A DNA stretch of 20,992 bases from UBA7236 sp044227505 (GTDB lineage Bacteria > Bacteroidota > Bacteroidia > Chitinophagales > BACL12), in NCBI GenBank assembly GCA_044227505.1, contig JBGAWP010000069.1:1-20992 (forward strand), read 5' to 3'. Every line of letters begins with the position of its first letter. Positions within the stretch are counted from its first letter, which is position 1. The notes beneath the pieces are model-generated. The model did no database searches, was not told where the DNA came from, and worked only from the letters and a program-made list of their open reading frames with translations. This document shows, piece after piece, positions 1 through 7,877 of the stretch. Made by a program: the position numbers and the translations under genes.

Positions 1-3
1 TAA

Positions 4-1905
4 ATTTTTTTTAAACCACAAGAATTACTGTCATTTTTGGAATGTTTGTATGTAGTGTACCACGGTCCAACAGGCTTAAAAAATATCGCTGAAAAAGTAC
101 ATGGACTTACCTGTGTATTAAACGACGGTATCAAGAAATTAAACTTCAAACAGTCGAACGAATATTTTTTCGACACTTTATATATTGAATGCGGAGCACT
201 ATGTGGATTGATACATCAACATGCCATAGCGAAGCATATGAATTTCTTTTACCATCCAAATGGGGATATTCAAATTTCACTGGATGAATCCACTGAAATA
301 GAAGATGTAAAGGACATTCTCGAAATTTTTTCTGAGGTTAAAGGAGTGCAAAATGGAAACAGATCGGAACTAACAAGTATTGATACTTTAAATGCTTCAA
401 TTCCGGAAAGATTAATTCGCACATCCACTTACCTCACGCATCCTGTATTTAATACTTATCATTCAGAGAGTGAAATGATGCGTTATATAAAAAGATTGGA
501 GAATAAAGACCTTTCACTCACAACATCGATGATACCGCTTGGAAGTTGTACCATGAAATTAAATGCAGCTACTGAATTATTTCCTGTTTCATGGCCTGAA
601 TTTTCTCAGATACATCCTTTTGTTCCATCGGAACAAGTGGAAGGATATCTTGAATTAATAAAAGAATTGGAAGATGACCTTTGTGAGATCACCCGATTCG
701 AGGGATGCAGTGTTCAACCGAATTCCGGCGCACAGGGTGAGTATGCAGGATTAATGGTAATCAGGGCATACCATATTCATCAGAATGAATCACACAGAAA
801 TAAAGTACTTATTCCTGCAAGTGCTCATGGTACAAATCCTGCAAGTGCTGTTATGGCAGGAATGGAAGTAATCGTAATTAAAAGTGATGCAGAAGGACAT
901 ATTGATATAGATGATCTCAAATTAAAAGCTGAAGAACATCAAAATGATCTTGCTGCTTTAATGGTTACTTATCCTTCTACACATGGTGTTTTTGAAGAGA
1001 CCATTATGCTGATCTGCAATATCGTGCATCAAAACGGTGGATTGGTTTATATGGACGGTGCAAATATGAATGCACAGGTTGGCTTAACTTCTCCGGCAAA
1101 AATTGGTGCTGATGTTTGTCATTTAAACCTGCATAAAACTTTTGCAATACCACATGGTGGCGGTGGACCAGGAATGGGACCAATTTGTGTGAACGAAAAA
1201 CTATTGCCTTTTTTACCCGGACATCCCTTATTTAAAACAGGTGGTGATCAGGCAATTCACGCAATTAATGCTGCACCTTTTGGCAGTGCCAGTATTTTAT
1301 TAATTAGTTATGCTTACATTAAAATGTTAGGAAGTGAAGGTTGCACCAATGCAACTAAATATGCGATCTTAAATGCAAATTATTTAAAAAGCAAATTGGA
1401 AAAACACTACGATATTTTATTTGTGAGCAAGAGCGGAAGAGTAGCTCATGAATTTATCATCGATTTCAGAAAATGGAAAAACACCATTGGTTTGGAAGTG
1501 GAAGATGTAGCAAAACGATTAATGGATTATGGATTTCATGCGCCAACTGTCTCCTTTCCGGTTGCAGGAACTTTAATGATAGAACCAACCGAAAGCGAAA
1601 GCAAAGAAGAGCTCGACCGATTTATTGATGCAATGTTGGGAATAAAAAAAGAGATCGAGGAAATTGAAACCGGCACTGCTGATAAAACAGATAATGTATT
1701 AAAAAATGCACCGCATACGGTAAATGATATCATAACTGCAGATTGGCAACATACATATTCCAGAGAAAAAGCAGTTTATCCTATTGCATATTTAAAGGAT
1801 AAAAAATTCTGGCCAAGTGTAAGCAGGATCAATAATACGTATGGCGATAGAAATCTGATTTGTACTTGTCCGCCCATAGAAAGTTATATGATAAATGCTG
1901 AATAA
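4..1905 (+). CDS. gcvP: Glycine dehydrogenase (decarboxylating), P-protein, 5'-truncated
   Basis: P-protein of the glycine cleavage system: it decarboxylates glycine with PLP and passes the aminomethyl group to the lipoyl arm of the H-protein in the cytoplasm. The visible part covers roughly residues 320-950 of a protein that is usually about 950 aa, so the N-terminal third is missing. The PLP lysine lies in NLHKTF (codon 1135-1137), followed by the glycine-rich PHGGGGPGMGP loop. Other family blocks are PLGSCTMKLN, SAHGTNPASA and GANMNAQVG. Recognisable homology starts near position 19 (QELL...YVVYHGP). The first in-frame codon of the window (1-3) is a stop. A TTG at 37 could be called as a start but lies inside the conserved protein and is not a real start. 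Either the window begins at a ragged contig end or the gene is broken here. Identity is certain; intactness is not. Confidence 0.95.
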   Translation: MFFKPQELLSFLECLYVVYHGPTGLKNIAEKVHGLTCVLNDGIKKLNFKQSNEYFFDTLYIECGALCGLIHQHAIAKHMNFFYHPNGDIQISLDESTEIEDVKDILEIFSEVKGVQNGNRSELTSIDTLNASIPERLIRTSTYLTHPVFNTYHSESEMMRYIKRLENKDLSLTTSMIPLGSCTMKLNAATELFPVSWPEFSQIHPFVPSEQVEGYLELIKELEDDLCEITRFEGCSVQPNSGAQGEYAGLMVIRAYHIHQNESHRNKVLIPASAHGTNPASAVMAGMEVIVIKSDAEGHIDIDDLKLKAEEHQNDLAALMVTYPSTHGVFEETIMLICNIVHQNGGLVYMDGANMNAQVGLTSPAKIGADVCHLNLHKTFAIPHGGGGPGMGPICVNEKLLPFLPGHPLFKTGGDQAIHAINAAPFGSASILLISYAYIKMLGSEGCTNATKYAILNANYLKSKLEKHYDILFVSKSGRVAHEFIIDFRKWKNTIGLEVEDVAKRLMDYGFHAPTVSFPVAGTLMIEPTESESKEELDRFIDAMLGIKKEIEEIETGTADKTDNVLKNAPHTVNDIITADWQHTYSREKAVYPIAYLKDKKFWPSVSRINNTYGDRNLICTCPPIESYMINAE

Positions 1906-1931
1906 AAAATATAAATAATTTATCCGCACCC

Positions 1932-2576
1932 ATGAAAAATACATTTAGTTTACTAGTTGGAATATTGATATTTATTCCCTGTACAAAAGTTGATGCGCAG
2001 ATATTTGCCACTGGTCAGGCAAACACGAGTTATATCTATCCAATAATAGGTGAAAATGGTCCGGAACGATTATTTACAGGGCTAAGTGCAGAAATAGGCG
2101 CAGAAGGGGAAACAATGGGTATTTTGTTAAAAAGCGGAGTTTATATACCACGAAATTATATTTTTGATAAATACATAGGGGATATTTACGGTGGAAATGC
2201 ATATGAAACTAGCGTTGAACAAAGAATCTCTATTTATGAGCTCGGTTTATATGGGCGTTACTATTTAATAGGTATGCAGGGTAATGCAGTTCGGGTATTT
2301 ACAAATAGTGGGTTAGAAATGGTTTGGGCAAGAGGGAGAGATGAATATTATGACATTTATACTGACGAACAAACTATTTATAAATTTACCAATAAACAAT
2401 TAAGAGTAGTTTTAGGTGCAGGATTCGAGGTTGAGATAGGCGATAATTTATACCTTGTAAATGATTTTTTATTTAAGTACCCGTTTACAGATAATTATGG
2501 TGAAATTATGTTTATTGATGTAGCTTCTGATTTTGCATTTAATTACAATGTTGGCGTCAAAATTTTTCTGAATTAA
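1932..2576 (+). CDS. Exported beta-rich protein, probable small outer-membrane barrel
   Basis: I do not recognise a named family. The 214-aa product has a clear signal peptide (residues 1 to about 23: Lys-3, hydrophobic core LLVGILIFIP, cleavage near VDA-Q). The mature part is rich in alternating Tyr/Gly/hydrophobic segments (for example YELGLYGRYYLIG and LRVVLGAGFEVEIGDNLYLV) and ends in NVGVKIFLN, an amphipathic last strand typical of outer-membrane barrels. No Cys lipobox is present, so it is not a lipoprotein. It starts 26 bp after the gcvP stop with no promoter-like box between them, so it may be read through from gcvP, although the functions look unrelated. The start is supported by the signal peptide placed right at the N-terminus. 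Barrel topology is inferred from composition only. Confidence 0.8.
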   Translation: MKNTFSLLVGILIFIPCTKVDAQIFATGQANTSYIYPIIGENGPERLFTGLSAEIGAEGETMGILLKSGVYIPRNYIFDKYIGDIYGGNAYETSVEQRISIYELGLYGRYYLIGMQGNAVRVFTNSGLEMVWARGRDEYYDIYTDEQTIYKFTNKQLRVVLGAGFEVEIGDNLYLVNDFLFKYPFTDNYGEIMFIDVASDFAFNYNVGVKIFLN

Positions 2577-2679
2577 TATCAATTTCACTCCATTTTTTTG
2601 AGTAGGAAAGCAAATTAAGATCACCTTTACCTTGGAAGCTTTCTATTAAATAATTAATGATTTATCTGCTTTTCCTTAT

Positions 2680-2687
2680 TAAATTTG
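2680..2687 (+). promoter_or_regulatory. Candidate Bacteroidota -7 promoter box (TAAATTTG)
   Basis: Exact match to TAnnTTTG, 19 bp before the ATG of the deoxyhypusine-synthase-like gene and within a 130-bp intergenic region. It predicts a 5' leader of roughly 15 nt. No clear TTG -33 element stands at the expected distance. Confidence 0.5.
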
Positions 2688-2706
2688 CAACTATAAAACC
2701 GATATT

Positions 2707-3681
2707 ATGAGCAAAGGACCGATTTCCAATTTCATTGAACACCACTATCGCCATTTTAATGCTGCAGCACTTGTTGATGCTGCAAAGGGTTATGAAACGC
2801 ACCTATTGGAAGGAGGCAAAATGATGGTGACGCTTGCAGGGGCAATGAGCACGGCTGAACTTGGTATTTCCTTTGCAGAAATGATCCGCCAGGGAAAGGT
2901 GGATATCATTTCATGCACAGGCGCCAACCTGGAGGAAGATGTGATGAACCTTGTGGCACATTCTCATTACAAACGCGTTCCAAATTACAGAGACTTAACT
3001 CCGGAGCAGGAATGGGAATTATTGGAGCAGGGATTAAATCGCGTTACAGATACCTGTATCCCTGAGGAAGAAGCATTCAGAAAAATTCAAAAACACATTG
3101 TAGATATTTGGAAAAGTGCTGAACAGAATGGCAACCGTTTTTTTCCACATGAATATATGTATAAACTTTTGTTGAGCGAGGTGATGAAGGATGGCTATGA
3201 AATTGATCCGAAACATTCATGGATGATCGCTGCGGCAGAAAAAAATATACCAATCATAGTTCCGGGTTGGGAAGATAGCACTTTGGGAAATATTTTTGCT
3301 TCCTATTGTATCAAAGGAGAATTGAAACCCTCCACAATGAAAAGCGGAATTGAATATATGGTGATGTTAAGCAGTTGGTATCGCGAAAATTCATCCGGAA
3401 AAGGGGTTGGCTTTTTTCAAATAGGTGGTGGAATCGCAGGAGATTTTCCCATCTGTGTAGTGCCAATGATGTATCAGGATCTCGAATGGCACGATGTTCC
3501 GTTCTGGAGCTATTTTTGCCAGATCAGTGATTCCACAACCTCATACGGAAGTTATTCGGGTGCAGTTCCAAACGAAAAGATAACCTGGGGGAAATTAGAT
3601 ATCAATACTCCGAAATTTATTGTGGAGAGCGATGCAACAATTGTTGCTCCATTAATTTTTGCCTGGGTGTTAGGATGGTAA
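2707..3681 (+). CDS. Deoxyhypusine synthase-like family protein
   Basis: 324-aa cytoplasmic enzyme of the deoxyhypusine synthase (DHS) fold. In eukaryotes and archaea DHS uses NAD to move the aminobutyl group of spermidine onto eIF5A/aIF5A. Bacteria lack that target, and bacterial homologues are thought to act on small polyamines, for example in homospermidine formation. Visible family blocks are TLAGAMSTAELG (about 42-53), TGANLEED (about 71-78), VPGWEDSTLGN, GGGIAGDFP (240-248) and SGAVPNEKITWGK (284-296). By my alignment from memory, Lys296, Trp294 and Glu290 correspond to human DHS Lys329 (imine lysine), Trp327 and Glu323, so the catalytic core is kept. The GGGVVKHH segment carrying His288 reads GGGIAGDF here, so substrate contacts differ. 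Length is normal for the bacterial group. It has its own candidate promoter, and the next gene follows after 23 bp. The actual substrate is unknown. Confidence 0.9.
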   Translation: MSKGPISNFIEHHYRHFNAAALVDAAKGYETHLLEGGKMMVTLAGAMSTAELGISFAEMIRQGKVDIISCTGANLEEDVMNLVAHSHYKRVPNYRDLTPEQEWELLEQGLNRVTDTCIPEEEAFRKIQKHIVDIWKSAEQNGNRFFPHEYMYKLLLSEVMKDGYEIDPKHSWMIAAAEKNIPIIVPGWEDSTLGNIFASYCIKGELKPSTMKSGIEYMVMLSSWYRENSSGKGVGFFQIGGGIAGDFPICVVPMMYQDLEWHDVPFWSYFCQISDSTTSYGSYSGAVPNEKITWGKLDINTPKFIVESDATIVAPLIFAWVLGW

Positions 3682-3704
3682 TTTTTTAATTTATTCCCCG
3701 TAAA

Positions 3705-4556
3705 ATGAAAAAATTACTATTGGTATTCTGTATGCTCAATGTTGAGTTACACGCTCAAACAGAATCTTTTAGCATACCTGAGTTCATTGATAAACACCCT
3801 TACCTCAAACAATTATATATTCCGGCAGATGATGCCCAGGCAAGACTTTTAACTTTCAACTGGCAATATTCCTATACCTATCAATTTGAATCATTCAGAA
3901 GCGGCGGACTGCAGGCAACCTTTGGACTCAATGTAGCCCGTTTTTTTTCCAATAAAATGGTGATAGGTATTTGTGCGGATATTAAAGCAGTTAAGGGTTT
4001 TACGCAGCAAAAATTTTCTGATGATTTTATAAATGACTTTAACGAAAGTTTCAAGACAGAATACAACAAAGAATCGGATTCCGCAAAAGCATATACTATC
4101 AGTGAAGCATTTAATGATGTCCCGGGACATGGCTTTTACGGTAATTATTCAGGTAATCTGGGTGTGATGTTTTCCCTGTTTCCTCAAAAATATGGGGGGA
4201 TTTTAATTTCAGCAAAAAGAGGATACAGAGATTTCCCCATTTTCGGAACATATGGAAATGATTTTATAGATGATGGGAAACTAGACAATACCCTCTTTGA
4301 AATTAAAAAAAATTATTCTGCTGAAATTTCATTTAAACCATATACTATTTTTAAAAATGGTTTTGTGGAAATTGCTGATTACACTCCAAGAGACATATTA
4401 AAATTACTTACAATTGGCTTTTATTACGAACAATTGACTTTGGAAAATGCAAATTTTAATGGTATTCCTTTTTCCAAGGTGGTAACCCCAAAATTTATTA
4501 AAAGGTATGGTGTTGACCATTGTTATGGCATTAAACTGGGACTTTCCCTTTATTGA
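3705..4556 (+). CDS. Exported protein of unknown function, probable outer-membrane barrel
   Basis: No family recognised. The 283-aa product begins with a signal peptide (MKKLLLVFCMLNVELHAQ, cleavage near HA-Q). The mature chain has many aromatic-rich beta stretches (FNWQYSYTYQFESF, GGLQATFGLNVARFF, GNYSGNLGVMFSLF, LLTIGFYYEQLTL) and ends in YGIKLGLSLY, the terminal strand pattern of outer-membrane barrels. A more hydrophilic insert with Asp, Asn, Glu and Lys (about 105-145) could be an extracellular loop or a partly helical segment. It begins 23 bp downstream of the deoxyhypusine-synthase-like gene without a promoter box between, so co-transcription is likely. That does not imply a shared function. 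The start is fixed by the signal peptide. Confidence 0.8.
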   Translation: MKKLLLVFCMLNVELHAQTESFSIPEFIDKHPYLKQLYIPADDAQARLLTFNWQYSYTYQFESFRSGGLQATFGLNVARFFSNKMVIGICADIKAVKGFTQQKFSDDFINDFNESFKTEYNKESDSAKAYTISEAFNDVPGHGFYGNYSGNLGVMFSLFPQKYGGILISAKRGYRDFPIFGTYGNDFIDDGKLDNTLFEIKKNYSAEISFKPYTIFKNGFVEIADYTPRDILKLLTIGFYYEQLTLENANFNGIPFSKVVTPKFIKRYGVDHCYGIKLGLSLY

Positions 4557-4603
4557 TTATGATCAGGAGAATGAAAGTCATTAAATATTTCGATTTTTCT
4601 TCC

Positions 4604-4611
4604 TACCTTCG
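4604..4611 (+). promoter_or_regulatory. Weak candidate -7 box (TACCTTCG)
   Basis: One mismatch to TAnnTTTG, in the 127-bp gap upstream of the ChaN-like gene. If used it gives a leader of about 65 nt. It is the best candidate seen in that gap. Confidence 0.25.
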
Positions 4612-4683
4612 GGCTGTGCCCTTTTGTCCTAATGTCGGGAACAAGGTTCTTTCACATTTATTCATTAAAATTAACTTTTTACA

Positions 4684-5613
4684 ATGTATTATTTAAAAGC
4701 AGTGATAATTTCTGTATTACTATTTTGCAGTTTCAATCTTTATACACAAATTACGGAAGCAAATTATCGTATTTATTCGGTAAAACTGGCTAAGGAGGTT
4801 ACTTTACAGGAAATTGCAACCGACATGCAAAATTATGATGTATTATTTTTCGGTGAAGAGCACAATGACAGTGTTACACATTTTCTGGAAAAATCGATGT
4901 TGGAAGTTTTATTTGCTACTTATGGTAATAGTGTTGCTTTATCCATGGAAATGTTCGACCGCGATGTGCAACCGGTAATGAATGAATATTTAGCCGGGTA
5001 TATAAGAGAAAAGAATTTTAATAAAGATGCTCGATTATGGAGCAATTATAGTGACTATAAACCCATGGTAGAGTTTGCAAAAACAAATCAGTTGAATGTA
5101 ATATGTGCAAATACCCCAACACGTTACACAAATCTTGCTGGCAGAAAAGGACAACAAGCATTAATGGAATTACCCAAAGAATCAAAAAAGTTTTTCGCAC
5201 CATTACCTTACGATACAGCATCAGGAAAATATTATGAAAAACTGGTGGAACTTACTTCCCATGGAGCAGCTGTTGACTCCACAGGAAAACCACTTCCACC
5301 TGTTCCTTATATGACCGGATTTAATTTAATTATGGGACAATCACTTTGGGATGCAACAATGGCATATTCTATTTCAGAATACTTAAAAAAACACAAAGGG
5401 AATAAAGTAATGCAGGTAAACGGAAGGTTTCACAGTGATGAAAGATTTGCCATTGTAACTCAGCTTAAAAACTATAGTCCAAAAACAAAGTCTTTGGTTA
5501 TTTCTGCCGGATCTGCTGAATCATTTCCCGATATAAATTGGGATGAATATAAACATCTGGGCGATTACATTATTATTACAGATCCCGCGGTTGCAAAAAC
5601 ATATGAAGAATAA
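4684..5613 (+). CDS. ChaN-like exported protein (haem-binding uptake/Tiki clan)
   Basis: 309-aa exported protein of the ChaN family (Pfam Cofac_haem_bdg). Campylobacter ChaN binds haem as a lipoprotein; in most other bacteria the role is untested, and the wider EreA/ChaN/TraB (Tiki) clan includes metal-dependent hydrolases. Signal peptide residues 1 to about 21 (hydrophobic IISVLLFCSFNLY, cleavage near YTQ). Clan signatures are LFFGEEHNDSVTH (about 56-68), ALSMEMFDRDVQPVMNEYL (about 86-104) and a late conserved histidine in QVNGRFHSDER. The second block, YKPMVEFAKTNQLNVICANTPTRY, is typical of the ChaN subgroup. The Cys in the signal peptide (SVLLFCSF) sits inside the hydrophobic core and is not a convincing lipobox. 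No haem-uptake receptor lies next to it. It is followed after 39 bp by a CoA-transferase, with no obvious link. Confidence 0.85.
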   Translation: MYYLKAVIISVLLFCSFNLYTQITEANYRIYSVKLAKEVTLQEIATDMQNYDVLFFGEEHNDSVTHFLEKSMLEVLFATYGNSVALSMEMFDRDVQPVMNEYLAGYIREKNFNKDARLWSNYSDYKPMVEFAKTNQLNVICANTPTRYTNLAGRKGQQALMELPKESKKFFAPLPYDTASGKYYEKLVELTSHGAAVDSTGKPLPPVPYMTGFNLIMGQSLWDATMAYSISEYLKKHKGNKVMQVNGRFHSDERFAIVTQLKNYSPKTKSLVISAGSAESFPDINWDEYKHLGDYIIITDPAVAKTYEE

Positions 5614-5652
5614 TTTTTTCATCATTTATTTAATTTACTATTTAATTTAATT

Positions 5653-6927
5653 ATGCATTTTATTTCCTCCGAAGAAGCAGTATCGATCATAAAAAATAAT
5701 GATCGTGTATTTATTCACGGTGGCTCGGCAACACCAAGCAGACTCGTTGAAGCATTAACAAACCGACATTCAGAATTATCAAATGTTGAAATAACTCACT
5801 TGCATACAGAAGGTGCTGCTCCCTATGCCGACCCTTCATTTGCCTCTTCTTTTCATGTGAATGCCTTTTTTGTCGGGAAGAATGTACGTAAACACGTTAA
5901 TGAAATCAACGTGCAATACATTCCCATGTTTTTGAGCGATATTCCTTTATTTATACGGAAGAAAAAATTCCCTATCGATGTTGCGATTATACATGTTAGT
6001 CCTCCGGATGTTCATGGTTTTTGTTCGCTTGGAATTTCTGTTGATATTACTAAAGCTGCCTGTGAGGTAGCGACAAATATTATAGCCCTTGTAAATCCGA
6101 ATATGCCTCGATCACATGGTGACGGGTTCATTCATTATTCTCAGATAAAGGCAGCGGTTTATGCGGAAGATCCGATTCATGAATCATTTTTAGGAGAAAT
6201 GAGTGCCGTGGAAATGGCTATCGGGAAAAATGTGGCTGAATTAGTTGAAGATGGTGCAACATTGCAAATGGGTATTGGTGGAATTCCAAATGCGGTTTTG
6301 CATTTTCTGAATACGCATAAAAATTTGGGAGTACATACGGAAATGTTCTCTGATGGTATTTTACCACTTGTTAAAAGTGGTGTAATTAATGGTAAATTAA
6401 AAAGTAAACACCCTGGTAAAGTAGTATCATCGTTTGCAATGGGTACAAGAGCCTTATATGATTTTATTCATGATAACCCTGAGGTTGCCGTGCTTGATGT
6501 TGCCTATGTAAATGATACTTCCGTTATAAGAAAACATAAAAAGGTTACAGCGATCAACAGTGCAATTGAAATTGACCTTACCGGACAAGTTTGTGCTGAT
6601 TCCATCGGAACAGAGATATTCAGCGGAGTTGGTGGACAAATGGATTTCATACGCGGAGCTGCCCTGAGTGATGGAGGCAAACCCATTATTGCCTTAGGTG
6701 CTGCAACAGCAAAGGGAGTGTCAAAAATTGTCCCTGTGCTTAAAACTGGGGCTGGAGTAGTTACTACACGAGCACATGTTCAATACGTAGCTACTGAATT
6801 CGGAGTGGTTGATCTTTATGGGAAAAACATCGCACAACGCGCAAAGGCACTCATAAGCATTGCAAGCCCCGAACATCGCAATAATCTCGAGGAAGAAGCG
6901 TATAGGCTATATGGAAAATGTTGGTAA
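5653..6927 (+). CDS. Acetyl-CoA hydrolase/transferase family CoA-transferase (4-hydroxybutyrate/acetate type)
   Basis: 424-aa cytoplasmic class I CoA-transferase of the Cat1/4-hydroxybutyrate CoA-transferase family, which moves CoA between an acyl-CoA and a carboxylate such as acetate through a glutamyl-CoA thioester. N-terminal domain: DRVFIHGGSATP and HVSPPDVHGFCSLGISVD. C-terminal domain: MGIGGIPNAV, VHTEMFSDGILPLVKSG with Glu230 the likely catalytic glutamate (by position against Glu238 of the clostridial 4-hydroxybutyrate enzyme, from memory), then GVGGQMDFIRGAALSDGGKPI (CoA-binding block, about 325-345) and TEFGVVDLYGKN. Length fits the family, which is about 430 aa. In Bacteroidota such enzymes serve acetate/acyl-CoA exchange, but the substrate cannot be told from sequence. 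The stop codon is followed after 3 bp by a heptamer array. Confidence 0.9.
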   Translation: MHFISSEEAVSIIKNNDRVFIHGGSATPSRLVEALTNRHSELSNVEITHLHTEGAAPYADPSFASSFHVNAFFVGKNVRKHVNEINVQYIPMFLSDIPLFIRKKKFPIDVAIIHVSPPDVHGFCSLGISVDITKAACEVATNIIALVNPNMPRSHGDGFIHYSQIKAAVYAEDPIHESFLGEMSAVEMAIGKNVAELVEDGATLQMGIGGIPNAVLHFLNTHKNLGVHTEMFSDGILPLVKSGVINGKLKSKHPGKVVSSFAMGTRALYDFIHDNPEVAVLDVAYVNDTSVIRKHKKVTAINSAIEIDLTGQVCADSIGTEIFSGVGGQMDFIRGAALSDGGKPIIALGAATAKGVSKIVPVLKTGAGVVTTRAHVQYVATEFGVVDLYGKNIAQRAKALISIASPEHRNNLEEEAYRLYGKCW

Positions 6928-6930
6928 CCG

Positions 6931-6965
6931 TTCTGAGTTCTGGGTTCTGGGTTCTGGGTTCTGGG
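6931..6965 (+). repeat. Heptanucleotide tandem array A (TTCTGGG)n
   Basis: Five head-to-tail 7-bp units, TTCTGAG then four exact TTCTGGG, starting 3 bp after the CoA-transferase stop codon and ending in a short T run. Non-coding. Confidence 0.95.
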
Positions 6966-7002
6966 TTTTTAATTTCTTCGAAATAAAAAATTCCACCCTT
7001 TG

Positions 7003-7140
7003 TTTTCCTATGTCCCTTTTCCCTTGTGCTTAGTCAAGTCCCGTGTCCTGTGTCCCGTGTCCTGTGTCCCGTGTCCTGTGTCCCGTGTCCTGTGTCCCGT
7101 GTCCTGTGTCCCGTATCCTATGTCCTGATTCTTATGTCCC
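7003..7140 (+). repeat. Heptanucleotide tandem array B (GTGTCCY)n
   Basis: From 7036 to 7140 there are 15 consecutive 7-bp units in perfect phase. The core (7043-7112) alternates GTGTCCT and GTGTCCC, making a 14-bp higher-order unit repeated five times. The right flank decays (GTATCCT, ATGTCCT, GATTCTT, ATGTCCC). Degenerate units also occur at 7003-7030 in a shifted phase. The array ends 12 bp before the -7 box of the hemerythrin-like gene. Non-coding. Confidence 0.95.
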
Positions 7141-7151
7141 TATACTTTTCC

Positions 7152-7159
7152 TATATTTG
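7152..7159 (+). promoter_or_regulatory. Candidate Bacteroidota -7 promoter box (TATATTTG)
   Basis: Exact TAnnTTTG match 21 bp upstream of the hemerythrin-like ATG and just downstream of heptamer array B. It predicts a leader of about 15-17 nt. Confidence 0.55.
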
Positions 7160-7180
7160 GGTTGAAAAACTAAACACACA

Positions 7181-7819
7181 ATGAAGACTTCAGACCGTAA
7201 ATTACTCAAAGGTTATTACTGGAACCATGATGCTATCCGTAAGGATATGGATAAGCTCAAAAAAGTAATTGAAAAGATCAATACCTATTCGACTGATGAT
7301 TTCAGCAAGCTTCACAATTGGTTCATTTATCATGAACAATGCATTCTTGCACATCATCATGGTGAGGATGGATTCTTTTTTCCGATTATGCGTGAAAAGC
7401 AACCGGATTTTCTTGCTAAAATAGATGCAATGGAGCATGAACATATTGCTTTGGATGAAGGACTGGCAAAACTTAATGGATTGTTCAATCAATTAAAAGC
7501 AGGCAACAATGGAGAAATACAAAACTTTATATCAGCGGCAAAAAATTACATTGATCTTGTTATCGGACATTTAGATAAGGAAGAAGTAATTGTGAATGAA
7601 GTGATCGGTAAATTTCCGGAATCGGAGGTTTTAAAAGCAGAATTAGAGTATAGAAATCAGATCCCACGATCAGAAATGGCGTTATTAATGCCATGGATGG
7701 TTGACGCAATGGATGAGAAAGATAAAAAATATTTTTTTGGAATGGTACCTTTTTTTGTTAAGTGGATATATAATTTATCCGCAAAACCGAAATTTGAAAA
7801 GTTGACCTCCTGTATTTGA
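7181..7819 (+). CDS. Hemerythrin HHE domain protein
   Basis: 212-aa cytoplasmic four-helix-bundle protein with a di-iron hemerythrin-like centre, usually tied to oxygen, nitric oxide or iron sensing or storage. Probable metal ligands are His16 (WNHD), His51 (YHEQ), His58-60 with Glu62 (HHHGEDGFFFP), His86 and His88 (EHEH), and His130 with Glu134/Glu135 (GHLDKEE). The HHHGEDxxxFP and EHxxI blocks match the DUF-type hemerythrin group rather than the short marine-worm type. The C-terminal quarter (about 150-212) lies outside the bundle; it contains ALLMPWMVDAMDEKDKKYFFGMVPFFVKWIY, a hydrophobic aromatic tail similar to those seen in other bacterial HHE proteins. It is a single-gene unit with its own promoter box and a strong terminator. 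The exact function is not known. Confidence 0.88.
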   Translation: MKTSDRKLLKGYYWNHDAIRKDMDKLKKVIEKINTYSTDDFSKLHNWFIYHEQCILAHHHGEDGFFFPIMREKQPDFLAKIDAMEHEHIALDEGLAKLNGLFNQLKAGNNGEIQNFISAAKNYIDLVIGHLDKEEVIVNEVIGKFPESEVLKAELEYRNQIPRSEMALLMPWMVDAMDEKDKKYFFGMVPFFVKWIYNLSAKPKFEKLTSCI

Positions 7820-7831
7820 AATAAAGGAAAT

Positions 7832-7862
7832 AAAAAACCGGAGTAAGGTGCTCCGGTTTTTT
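7832..7862. terminator. Bidirectional rho-independent terminator
   Basis: Perfect 12-bp inverted repeat, AAAAAACCGGAG / CTCCGGTTTTTT, around a 7-nt loop. T runs follow on both strands. It sits between the convergent hemerythrin-like gene (+) and the DUF3078 gene (-) and would serve both. Confidence 0.93.
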
Positions 7863-7877
7863 TATGCATGATTTAGT

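Noticed and set aside
37..39. TTG as a start codon for gcvP
   Set aside because: Family homology continues upstream to about position 19, so the TTG is internal to the protein.
7036..7140. CRISPR array
   Set aside because: Units are 7 bp and contiguous, with no spacers and no cas genes. The same holds for the arrays at 6931 and 18225.
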